From Chionis minor (lineage: Eukaryota; Chordata; Aves; Charadriiformes; Chionididae), in contig VZSF01006581.1 of the NCBI GenBank assembly GCA_013398295.1, positions 82,948 through 146,947 on the forward strand: a stretch of DNA of 64,000 nucleotides, written 5' to 3'. Of this stretch, positions 1 through 53,899 are shown piece by piece. The position numbers were made by a program, and so were the translations under genes. Below the pieces are notes generated by a model that saw only the letters and a program-made list of their open reading frames with translations, searched no databases and was not told the DNA's origin. Position 1 is the stretch's first letter. Each line of letters opens with the position of its first letter.

Positions 1-906
1 GGACTGACTGATCGTGCAGTGAGGACGCAGTTGCCCACATGTGGGTGCTTACTGCCCAGCCGTAGTTGTCAAAATCCCTACTGCATTCCACATTCCCCCT
101 TGGGAGCTGAGTAATGTTCAGTGGAAGGGATGTTTTCAACCTGCAAACACCCTGGGTGTGTGGTGCTGCCCTTATGTGACAGGTGTAAATAAAATCTTGC
201 TTTTGCCCCTGTGGTTACAGCAGTGAGAGCAGCGGAGAGACGTTTGTTTGTGAGCTGGGGGAGTGCACCACACTGCACTTAACGGGGAATGAGTCTGCTT
301 TGCAGATCACTAACCCCTTAAGTGGGATCTGTACTTAAAAGGCAAGCGGGTGTGTGCGCACATTGTGTATGTAAAGTGCTTGAGATGCTGCTCTGAAAGC
401 TTTGCAAACTGGCAGGCACCCAGGAGTCCTCATCCTGAATTTGCCAGGGGAGGCTGCTGCTCTCTTAAAAGTTTATTCTTTGCTTGGGACTAGCCCAGAT
501 GAATGTTTCCTGGAGCAACTGGGTCTTGCTTGCCCAGTCGTGGCTGCTGTTTGCAGATACTCGGGTGCATCAGTTCTCCTGTGTGGGGTGGGCACTGTTG
601 GCTGAAGGAACTAGTGAAATGGTGATTGTGATGGGGAGGAAGGCAGGGAGGTGATGGGCGGTAGGGGAGAGGCTTTGCGGTCCTGCTACACAGAGGCTAT
701 TTAGCATGCTGTTGCTGAGGGTGCCGGGGATGTCCAGCTGTAGCAGTACTGAGCTGTGGCATCCAGTGGGCACGATGAAGAGATTCAGCCTGGGGTCTTG
801 AACTCTCCCTGGTGCAAATATAAAAGTTAGGGAACTAGTTCTGGGGTGAGATGCCAAGTGTATGTGTATTTGTGAATAACCGTGTGTCTCTCCCTTTGTC
901 TTGCAG
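1..906 (+). other. CAMK2G: Intron (3' part), upstream of first visible exon
   Basis: This is non-coding sequence ending in a pyrimidine-rich acceptor (tctctccctttgtcttgcag). The intron should begin after the exon encoding residues up to about Ser114, outside the window. I see no repeat or other structured element here. Open frames in this stretch are short and have no splice or family support. Confidence 0.9.
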
Positions 907-44330
<43,424 letters not shown>

Positions 44331-46486
44331 GGATCAAATACGGGTATGGACGGTCAGGGGAGGAGCGTGTCGTACACACAGCCAAGGCTACTGCCTGGGG
44401 GAATTCAGTAGTCGAGGCTGTTCGGCTGGCTGCGAGAGAGGCATTTTTAGTTTTCTGTAGGCTAAAATCTTCTGCCGGTCAGTTGGTGGGTTTTTCTCTA
44501 AGCCCTGTCCTCTGGACTCGGTAGGATTAGCTGTTGCTCCTGACAAACGGGAGTCGTGTGCCAGGTGTTGTTCCCGAGCACAGCTACCCCTGCAGCAGCA
44601 GTGCTTCCTCCCAGGTACTCCGCTCTGCTGCGACGGAGGGCTACTCAGAGCAGAGAGGAAGAGTATCTGATGCTGTGCCAGGGATCTCCCTTTACCTGCT
44701 GGTGGTTTCAGAGAACTTATTTGATGGGAATGTCATATTCTAGAAAGGATTTTGTAAAATCTATACAGAACAATTTCTGTGCCATAAGGGTAAAGATTTA
44801 GTCATATAGATTTTACTACCAATTTTCTGATTAGCACAAGCTATTTAGTGTACAACGTTGAGAAATCTCAAAGGAAAAAAAATCTAAACAAATAATAATA
44901 TTGGAGCATTTAAAATATCCCCCAATTAGCCTGACGCAATTCAGCATTGGAGAAAACTTTGATTATAAAACTTGACATGAAGAAACTATTGATGCTTGCT
45001 CCTGAAGAACAGCAGATCCATTTACTTCTGCAGCATTTAGGCATTCTTGTTTATTGCCTTACTGTTGGGGTTTTTTTAGTCAGATGTACAAAACCTTTCT
45101 GCCTCCTTTCGTTTTATGCTGAGGTATATGTCACCTTCATTTTAAAGATCCAAGTTTCCTAGTTTTAGGACCTTTTTACTAAAGGTTTTCAATTCAAGAG
45201 CAAACACAAAAACCATCTACACCTGGGAGACAAGTTTGGGTTTTTTTATGTGGTCGTTTGAGGATGAATCCTCAAGTATAATTACTACTTGGGTCCCAGT
45301 CTTGTGTGCTACTTGGGACTAAGCCAAGAGCAGTTTTTATTCTTATGTGTTGTGAGGGATTCAGCCCTGCTGAAGGCAATGGAAAGGAATGTGAACTATC
45401 ACAAGCAAACTGCAGAGGTCACAGATGGAATTTGAAAAGCAAAAGCCAGTTGGGGGCACCAGAAGCAGGGAGGTGTTCCAGGGAGCCGGACAATCAGCTG
45501 AATTTCCAGGGGGTAACTCGGTGATAAGGATAAAGTATTTGCAGGGAAACAAAATAGAACTAACTTGCATCAGTTTTCATCGCAGAGCTGTTAAGGGAGA
45601 CTTCTGTCCTGACTTTAGCCCAAAAAAGATACAGAAGACATTATTAAATTAAAGATCGGTGTGGCTCAGTGGCTATGTCTAGGAGTTCTGAGGAAGCTTA
45701 GGACTGGAGAGTCTTAGGTGCTGCAGAAGAGGTATGTTTCCTTGACTTGCCTGCTGAAATGTTGCACCTCTTGCAAAAGTATGTGCTGGAGGGTTTCTGA
45801 AAACTGCAGAGCAGAAGCCATTTCCAAACCACAAAATGTTGGTTAAAAAAATATTTATAAACCCTATAAACTAAATTGAAGTTGAAATATTTGCGTGCGT
45901 TTCTGGGTTCTGAAGGAGGTGTAACCACATGCAATTACGAGTGGGGTCAGCGTGGGCAGCCCCCATCTGAACATACTGAATCGTTTTGGGGCAGCGTTGG
46001 CCCATGTGCAGTGTAGGGGTAAGGATGAAGAAGGAATGAGATGAATGAGGATGCTTAAATACAAATCAGTGGTTTGTTCTCACCTGGAAGGCAGAGTTCA
46101 GTTTTGGGTAAGTCATCTTAAAAGGAAACTGCAGCTGTAAAAGAAGCTTGAGGTCAATCAGAGGACTTCTGCGTAAGGAGAGAGTAGGAACCGAGAAGGG
46201 AGAAGACTGAAAAAAGAGTTTGCAACGAAGATTTGCAAACTAAGAAATGGTAGAAAGGAGATTTTGGCTATACTTTCATGGCAGGACAGTGCTCAGCAAA
46301 CATGAGAAAAACCCCAAACTTAAAACCGATCAAAATAAATTCAGTCATTTGACACAAGAAGATTAGCCAGGAGGTGGAGCCTTTGCTAAAAGCAGTCATT
46401 AAGGCTACAACTTTGCAAAACTGCAGAAAAGCTCTTACATTTGTTTAAATATTGAGAACATTAAGAGGCAAAATTACTGAAGACTT

Positions 46487-46540
46487 AAAAAAAAAAACCA
46501 ACACCCCGAACCAAACAAAAAACCAAACAAAACCCACCCC
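46487..46540 (+). repeat. A/C-rich low-complexity tract
   Basis: About 54 bases are almost only A and C (AACCAAACAAAACCC-type), starting with an A run. This is the complement of the T/G-rich tract seen in the large intron. Confidence 0.85.
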
Positions 46541-47167
46541 GATCTTTCAGTTCAAGGCAAAAGCCCACTGGAAGTGAGGCAGAAACTGTTTCTTAGGATC
46601 ACCCCTTGGGAAACTTCAGCTTCTGGGACATGTCACTATCGGACAGTGGGTCTGCTCCAGTCAAGTGAGTAATTAATATTAGCAAGGAGTTCGTTTTCAT
46701 TGGCACACTCGGCCACCTGGAAGGGAAGGTGTGTGCCGCTGGTCTTCAGGGCTCTCCGCACGAGCCCCAGTCTGTGTTGTGTTAGGAAGGGTTTCTGCCC
46801 GCACCAAATAATTAGCCTGTAGAAAACATGTTTTATTAATTGTGTACAGCTAATGTTTGGCTTTATTTCCTTCCATCCCGTTCTCCCCTCTCCTTTCTGG
46901 GTGGACACTACGTCTTCCTGACTGCAGCAACCTGTGGAGATACTCAGCTGGAGGGCAATATCTTCTTAGCAAGCAGCTCTGGAGTGCCTGAGTGACAGCA
47001 ACGGTCATGTCTGTTTTGACGTTAAAAAAAATAAATACAAATTACAAACAGGCAGCAGCCAAATGCACGAAACCCTGCATGCATCTGATGCTCCGGGCGC
47101 TGCCTTTCTGTTGTTTTCCATGGATCCATCGTGTCTGTTTCTGCTGTACGAAGGTGTTTTTAAATCT

Positions 47168-47185
47168 AAAAAAAAAAAAAAAAAA
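47168..47185 (+). repeat. Poly(A) run, 18 bases
   Basis: Eighteen consecutive As lie within the probable 3'UTR. The nearest hexamer upstream (47030-47035) is over 130 bases away, so it is a genomic run and an internal-priming hazard rather than a tail. Confidence 0.9.
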
Positions 47186-47308
47186 GACATATTGTTTGTA
47201 TAAAATAATACAAAACAGGAATAATGCTAAATAAATGACAGATTATCAAACATGCCCCCTCCCCCAGGGCTAAGAAAATGGCAGCAGCTGGAACATCTTT
47301 CAGAAATG

Positions 47309-47372
47309 AAGTGAGGGGGAAAGCAAAAGTGAAGGAGAGAGAAAGAGAAAGGGAGAGCAAAAAAAGGAGGCG
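47309..47372 (+). repeat. Polypurine tract
   Basis: About 64 bases are mostly G and A (GAGAGAAAGAGAAAGGGAGA-type) with few pyrimidines. Such tracts can form triplex DNA and, in RNA, bind purine-rich-element proteins. Confidence 0.75.
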
Positions 47373-47637
47373 GCTTGAGCAGCGGGTGGCTGAACTGTGC
47401 TCCACAAAGCCACGGTGGAAGTTTCATCGCATTCAGGCTGTGCTGCGACCTCGGTCGGTGAGGGGTGGCGAGGAGACCCCAGAGGAGCCAGTGTGAAGAC
47501 TGGGGTTCACGAGCGAGGAGGCGCTTCTCTTCCTGTTGCCCGGCAGACTGACTTCGGCCTGAGTTTCTTCTCCAATTTCTGCACAGCAAGAACGCTATGG
47601 AAAGCTGGTTGCTTGGCTGCTGGATCCCAAAACAGAC

Positions 47638-47668
47638 TTTTTTTTTTTTTTTTAAAGAAAAAAAAAAA
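47638..47668 (+). repeat. T16 / A14 inverted homopolymer pair
   Basis: Sixteen Ts (47638-47653) are followed directly by AAA, G, and eleven As (47658-47668). RNA from this strand could fold into an A-U hairpin with almost no loop. Confidence 0.85.
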
Positions 47669-48765
47669 TGGGATGTTGATTTAAAATTAAAGGTGGAAGT
47701 AGGGATTAAAAAAAAAAGGATTTAAGTGAATATAACTTAAATAGAAGCTTGCTCTTCAGAGATACTGGTTTTAGAAACAGCCACTACCTGGCCAAACATG
47801 GAAGTCTGAAGCCAGATTATTTAATTTAACAAACAAAAAAAAAAAGCATTGCATTAAGAGCAGAGATTTTAGAGGAAGAGGGTACATGTATGGGGTTTTG
47901 TATTATTTTTTTTTCTTTTCTAGTAGCATAGTTGGGATCCACAGTGCTGCAGAACACGTGTTCCTTAGGAAGCAGACAAAAAACTTAGTGTTATGTTCTT
48001 CATGAAGACTTGCACATACACTCCTATATGAGGCATAAATAGCGTGTGTTTTTTATACTGAAATATATGCACCCATAGATTTAAAGGGGTTACCTGGCCT
48101 CCTGTTTGATTTGGTTGGTCTCCGAGTAAAATAGCAGTGGGAGCCAGCAGCCCCAGCCAGGTGCTTCTCCCCACCACTAACCCATCTGATGTTTGTAAGT
48201 GTCATGTTTCCTAATGTTTATTTGGGTAATTTTTCTATTTTTTACAGTGATGTTGTTAACGCAGAAAACTGTCAGATCAGAACCTCAAAAACTGTAGCCC
48301 GAAGGACTCCAGGCCACCTCCCTGTGTTGCCTCTGGCTGTGAGAGGATACCTCATGGCGCAGAGAAGGGGAATTAGCACATGTGATCTGGTGTTTGTCCT
48401 TTGGGCCAAGTCACCTTCCTTTCTTTTCTTTGCTGCAGAAGGAGTCCATTTCCTTTATTCCTTGGGTGGGGAATGTGGAAGTGTTTTGTTGACCTTACCA
48501 AGGAGGGAGCCTAGCCCCAAGAAGAAAACAGCCTTTCTGGCGGACCTGAGAGGATTTGTCTTGACCAAGAGAAGGCATGACTTGCAGAAGTCGGGGTGGG
48601 CTTTTACCTGAATTTCTGTCTACCCCTGGTCATTTTTTGGATCTTTTGAAGGAGTTAAAGTGATTGCATTGGAAGCATGCTGAGTGTGAGGCAACCTTTT
48701 TTACAGTCTACGGAAGAGAAGAAAGCCAATTTGGAATTTTAATCCTCATTTAACAGAATGTAGGA

Positions 48766-48771
48766 AATAAA
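48766..48771 (+). terminator. CAMK2G: Candidate polyadenylation signal (AATAAA)
   Basis: A canonical hexamer in GGAAATAAAAGC is followed within 30-60 bases by T- and G-containing sequence. Plausible as the proximal cleavage site of the CAMK2G transcript, giving a 3'UTR of about 4.45 kb. Unverified. Confidence 0.45.
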
Positions 48772-49619
48772 AGCTGTTGCACAAACTGGAGCTGTCGCTT
48801 TGCAACAGACAGCGCTCTGCTCCCTTTGTGAGAGAGGTGCTATCCCACACCAGGGTTAGAGCGGTTTAACCCGCGACGAAGGAAAAGACCATCCACGCTT
48901 CCTCAGTTTGTCTGAGCTTTTTCTTCCTCCCTCCACCACCCCAGGGAGGAGTGTGGGGATTGAACCCACGAGGGGCAAACACTAGATTTTATTCTTTGGA
49001 AACATTTTTTAGGACAGCACTAAGGCAGTGAGTGAAGTGGAAAAGAGAAAAGCCTTGATATTTTATTCAGATTTTTTTTTAAGCCACAAAGAGAGAGCGA
49101 ACAGGAGATTAAAATAATGCCATTTAAAAAAAGATAAATATAAAACATTATGCATGCCTTCTTTAGGTCTGATCTTCCTTGTCTCTTTACCTGATTATTA
49201 TTAATAATTAAAAAGAAAACCCTCTGTATTAAGTATCTGCATCTTTCAGAGAAAATTTAAAAAAGAACAGAACTGTTGGGTTTTTTGGTTTTGCACAGTC
49301 TTGGAGACAAACTCTCTTTGGGGTTTTTAGTTTGTTTTGTTTCCTTTTAAGTTAATGAGAACCTTAGCTTGGTATGGCCATTATCAAACACAGCTGTACA
49401 CCTTTAGCATTCTTAATGTTCTCTTACGGGGCTAATATAAGCATCTATATAATATATATTATAAATATCACATTTTAAACAGGAAATGGAAGGCATTTGA
49501 TGCAGAATTTTTGCATGACATAGAAATAATTAAAGTTAGCTAGTGTTTGTTTGTTTGGTCTGAATGTTGGTAGAACCTTCATAGCTTTGTTACAATGAAA
49601 CCTTGAACTGAAGATATTT

Positions 49620-49625
49620 AATAAA
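49620..49625 (+). terminator. CAMK2G: Candidate distal polyadenylation signal (AATAAA)
   Basis: A canonical hexamer in ATTTAATAAAATAAC has a T/G-containing stretch (TTTTGAGTGTCACC) about 20-40 bases downstream. It sits at the end of the long A/T-rich block, which then gives way to different composition. I favour it as the distal end of the gene. Confidence 0.5.
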
Positions 49626-49650
49626 ATAACATTTAAACAGTGCAACATTT

Positions 49651-50039
49651 TGAGTGTCACCTTTTTCACTTAAACTATGGGACCATGTGGAATTGGCGCT
49701 TCTGGGGTAAGAATCAATCTGCAAAGCTTTTTTTTTTTGTGTGTGTGTCAGTAAATCATGAGATTTAAAAGTGTCGTGTTTAGAAAGGAAAACCAGAAAA
49801 AAAGTCTTAGCAGTAATAAAAACAAAGGAGCCACAGAGCCTGGTAAAATGAACTTCATGGCGTTTCCCTGACAGACTATGGGATAACAGGGAAATGTTCC
49901 TTCTGTTCCTGGTAGCCTAACCGTGGGCAAGCCAGTGCTGCTGCGTCCTTTCTTGGGCTTTGTTGTCCTCACCGATATCGCAGTCTCTGGCTGAGAGAAG
50001 CCGTCTCGCCACGGGGTTTGCCTGATGTGAACGTGCTGA
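49651..50039. other. Intergenic, nothing recognised
   Basis: This stretch contains a short TG run at 49739-49748 and otherwise ordinary sequence. No gene is visible. Confidence 0.7.
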
Positions 50040-50921
50040 GCTCACCTCGAGTGGCAGCTCTTCGTTTTTGAGCTCATGTCCGGTGTGTCCCGGGTGCTGC
50101 TCCTGCGGAGGCGAGCATCAAACCACTCGTCTGCACAAATGTGCCTGGTCTGGCAGCGTCAGTGTGATTCCCTAAAAGAAGTTAAAAGTCAGTTGGATTT
50201 AGCCCGTCTTGTTTCTGTACTGCCTCTTGTTATTAGCATGTCATTTGTGCTGCCTCGGGTAGGCTTTGTTCCGCTGGGGCCTTCGCTGCTTTGGCGTTTT
50301 TCTTTTATTTCCCACCCTGTACCATTCATGCTGCTCTCCCAGGCGCCGGCGCGCTCAGTGGCGAGCCTGCGGCTGCTGCTCCTGCCTTCTGCCGGGCCCT
50401 CATCCCAGCTGGCCCTGGTGGGACAGACACGCCGGTGCGGTTCTCCAAGGCCAGCCGAGCGCGTGTCGGGTCTGGCGCAGTTACTGCTGGAGTGCACATT
50501 TGGGTTTGTCCTGGCTGCGGCTTTCCCGAGGGGCGAGCTGGCGTGTGCCCCCAGCCCGGGGGGCTTGGCTGGCCTCCCCTTCCCCTCCAGCTCTTCTCGG
50601 CTGCCTGGGAGGTGCTGCAGGGGTGGCTTTGCCGTATCGCCCGAAGAGAGCTCAGTGTGCCTAATCCCCTTGCGCTGCAGCAGTTACCCAGTAAATAGGC
50701 GTCAGTTACTGCTGCTTAAAGAGATGATTGCTTTTGCTGCCTGATGAGACAGGAGGAAAATTGTCCTTCGTGTTTAAGGGGAGGAGGTAAGAGTTTTACA
50801 GCCCACTTCCCTGGGACTGACGACAACCTCTCCGTGGCCAGGAGAGATAACTCCCGCTATTACAGTAGCGAGGAGAGGTCCTGCTATCATTCCCGACATC
50901 CAGGGCAGCATCGCTCGTCAG
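50040..50921. promoter_or_regulatory. GC- and CpG-rich domain with exon-like 3' edge
   Basis: CpG and GC content rise from about 50040, are highest near 50340-50640, and fall after 50920. A 222-residue + strand frame (50076-50744) and others are open because of composition; none resembles a known protein. The domain ends at TCGTCAG|gtaagg (50921/50922), a good donor that could close a non-coding or coding first exon of a downstream gene. Promoter function is inferred from composition only. Confidence 0.4.
50802..50921 (+). other. Exon-like interval, 120 bases, gene unknown
   Basis: The interval is flanked by gagttttacag (weak pyrimidine tract) and CAG|gtaagg (good donor). Two of three frames are open; one reads in part DNLSVARRDNSRYYSSEERS. 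I recognise no family. It lies beyond the CAMK2G stop and likely polyadenylation sites, so it would belong to another transcript, for example a 5' exon of the next gene. Confidence 0.3.
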
Positions 50922-51854
50922 GTAAGGCCTCTCCTGAAGCAATTAATCGTATCTTAATGATCTTTGAAGAAACGTTGTGATATGATCCCATATACACTGG
51001 GAAGATACCCATAAAGTTAGTGATGATTTCTCATGTTCTTAGTAGATCTGTTAAGCAGGACAAGAGTCATTTAAACAATTACTGAAAGCACAATAGCTAG
51101 TCTAATGTTTTTGTCAAGAATATTTCTGTAGCACATATATGGGGCCTTTCAGAAGGTTCCTGTGTGTGTGTGTGATGTAAGTACGTTTGAAAAGGTGATG
51201 GTCCATTTTAGCTGTACTGTATGTGCATTTACTACTTGCGGGTCTATTAGTCAGTCTTGGGCCGAGGCACTGAACAAAATGTGCCAATGGGATAGGATCT
51301 GCTCCAGAAGGGGCGCCTGTCTGGCAGCAGGGATCGGGAATGGTGCTTATCTGCAACGTGATAGCTCCAGTATTGAGCTACCAAGCAGAGGTACTCTCAG
51401 AAACTTATTTTCTAGTGTGCCATATCTGGTTAAAATTTGCTCATCGTATTGGATGGTGTTTTGCCATCTTCCTACCTGAGAGAAATGTCCGAGCAGAGTT
51501 TTCTAAGTTCCTTCCCTCTCTCCTAATATATGCACATGCGTGCTTGTACACATAGGTTGATCACTCTGCGGGAGACCAATGATTGATGGTAGCTCTTATT
51601 TGTGTCCAAATTGGTTTTCCCTTTAAACTAGGATTAGTTTGCTCTCACTTGCTGGGCGAGGGGCACGCAGTCTGGCAGGGTGCTTTTATGCTGTAATATG
51701 TATGAGAGGTGGGGAGAAGCAGGAGGAGAACTAGACCTCCAGTGTCTATATCCCTTCTATTTTATTATGAAAACTGTTACTTTCTCCTTGTGTGTAATTG
51801 ATAACATAGACAAATGGACGGAGCAATTGACTAGCCGTCAGATTTGCGATCTGT

Positions 51855-51962
51855 TTCTGGTTTTGCTGTGGCTCTGCGGGGTGACTGCAGACGAGCCGCT
51901 TGTGTGCTCTCGGCTTCAGCTTTCCCATTTGTCCGCGCAGATAAGGAGACTGGCCTCTGTGG
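51855..51962 (+). mobile_element. Degenerate MIR-like SINE core
   Basis: The interval reads in the order of a MIR core: a TTCTGGTTTTGCTGTGG-type segment, GGGTGACTGCAGACGAGCC (compare GTGTGACCTTGGGCAAGTC), CTTCAGCTTTCCCATTTG (compare CTCAGTTTCCTCATCTG), then GATAAGGAGACTGGCCTC. The match is by eye and divergence is high. I infer an ancient insertion in sense orientation. Confidence 0.55.
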
Positions 51963-53694
51963 AAACTGCTGGAAGAGACTGATGAGCAGTGGTGCAGAGC
52001 AGCTGGGTGGTATTGCGGCTACACATCACAGATGGCTTTTTTTCCCCCCCCCTGAGAATTTGAAAGGTTTGGGACTGCAGACTAATGCACCTGGAATGCT
52101 TGTTTGGTACAAATTTATTTTAGAGTTGGGAAAGGTGGTCCTTGGGGGCACTTAAAGTGGCTTGAGTGGAGGGTTTATGAATTTTACCCTTGAGATATTT
52201 AGTTCCTGAGAACTCCTCACCTGCAGGAATGCTCTGCCTGCCAATAAGGAATAGGAATTTCCCGGTCTGTAGTATCATGAAGAATTTTAATCAAACAATT
52301 TCCTTTATACTTAACAAGTGTTGGAGAACAAAAGTGCATATGCCTGTAGTTTTTAAACCAACCTGGCCACAGTAGAAGGATGCAAAACATCAATAAAATC
52401 CCAGTCTGAAAGTTCCGTGTGCCACAGTGGGGTCCTCTAAAGCACAGATGGATGGGGGGAGAGGGAAAGGTTGTTGCCCCTCATCTGTGACCATTTCCAT
52501 AATTTATCTCCCCAAAATTACCCATGAATGGATGGGCAGGATGACATTCATTCACAGAAAACCTTTTTGTTAATCCATCCTACCACTGTATATTGGCAGA
52601 GTTGGGATTTGGCCACTTCTTGTTGGGGTGAAGTACGCTCTCATCATGATTTCTTTCTCCTTCGTGTTTCTGTGGAAAAGTGCAGTGTTCATCCCAGCAG
52701 AGACCAGCCTGCAAAATGGCATCAGGGCTCTGCTTCAGAGGCCGTGTTTCCTTTGGAATATCCTGTAGGTTGTATCGGTAGCTGTAGCAGCGCTACTGCT
52801 GTATGGTTGTTCCTCTTCCAGAAAGCAATTATTTATCTGTTTCTTACTACAGGTTTAGAAGTTCAAAATAAACTGAAAAAGTACTTGTGCAAAAAGGATA
52901 TGTTCTACTCACGTGTCGTTTGAAATTCGTTGCTTTGGATTTATATTTTTCTTGTATAAAAAGGCCCAAATTTTGAGACAGAATGTCTTAAATATTTTTA
53001 AGAATTAAGAACGGATTTCAGCTTTGTTCTTTCCAGAATAGTATTAATGCTGAAATTATTTTAAATATCGTGAGTTTGAACACCTTCTAATCTGTTAGAA
53101 TATCAGTAAAAATCTTCCATACATACTAGAAATATTTCATTGAGCTTCCACATAAACAGTAACTCGTTTAATCTTTTATACAGCATTACACTTTGACCTT
53201 CCCTTTTGAAAGGAACAGGCTTCCCGATCTATTAAAACGTCAGTATTCATTATAACTCAGTTTTTTACTGAATACCCAGGGAAGGATTGCTTGCTTGTTT
53301 ATGTAACCTTAAGGAGGAGAAAAAGTGACTTCAGAGAAATGCGATGTTAGCAGGGATAGCGGCACGCGCTAAGTGAGAGAGGCACAGAGCAATGGGAGAG
53401 GGAAGGGGAGTCCTAACGCCAGTGGGCCGCGTGGTTTGGACTGTGGGGAAGAGAGCGGAGATGCAAGATGCATTTAAAGGTGCCTTGCAAGTGAGTGGAA
53501 AAAGCTATATAGAAGGTAGCTAGAAAGACAAAGATGACTGAGGGATTGGGAGCTGTGGTATGATAAAACGAGAAGGAAGGCGGGTGAATTCTGCTCAGGG
53601 GGAGGGAGGAGGAGTTTGGAGAGATGGGGCATGTTTTGGGGTGGTTTCTTCTGCTGCAGATTTAAATGGCATTTTAAGCCAGTATTGTTGCACG

Positions 53695-53724
53695 TGTACA
53701 GTGTACGACAGTGTACAACGTACG
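53695..53724 (+). repeat. Clustered GTGTAC repeats
   Basis: GTGTAC occurs three times within about 22 bases and is followed by ACGTACG. The units are imperfectly tandem and partly palindromic. Confidence 0.7.
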
Positions 53725-53899
53725 CTCCTGTCGATGATTCCCCTCCCTCGGCGTAACTGAGATTGGTTGGACTGGGGGAGAGAGGGGAACTACCAAAAAA
53801 CTTTTTATGTCAGAATTTCAAACTGTGGTTTGGAAGGGTCGATCCCGTTTCGCAGAATGCAGTACTGGATCATAAATGCTACAAGCACGTGCCACAGTG

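Larger units (their letters stand above)
44331..49650 (+). other. CAMK2G: Probable CAMK2G 3'UTR and proximal flank
   Basis: No splice acceptor with an open frame, and no new coding exon, is visible here. The stretch is increasingly A/T-rich from about 48.9 kb. It contains several AATAAA hexamers: 46334, 47030, 47230, 48766 and 49620. It also has an A/C-rich tract (46487-46540), A and T homopolymers (47168-47185, 47638-47668) and a polypurine tract (47309-47372). The UTR end is inferred: 48.79 kb or 49.65 kb are the best-looking sites, and shorter UTRs are possible. Confidence 0.6.

Noticed and set aside
50076..50744. 222-residue + strand frame
   Set aside because: This is a composition-driven open frame in GC-rich sequence with another long frame overlapping it. 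No motif, signal or family is recognisable.
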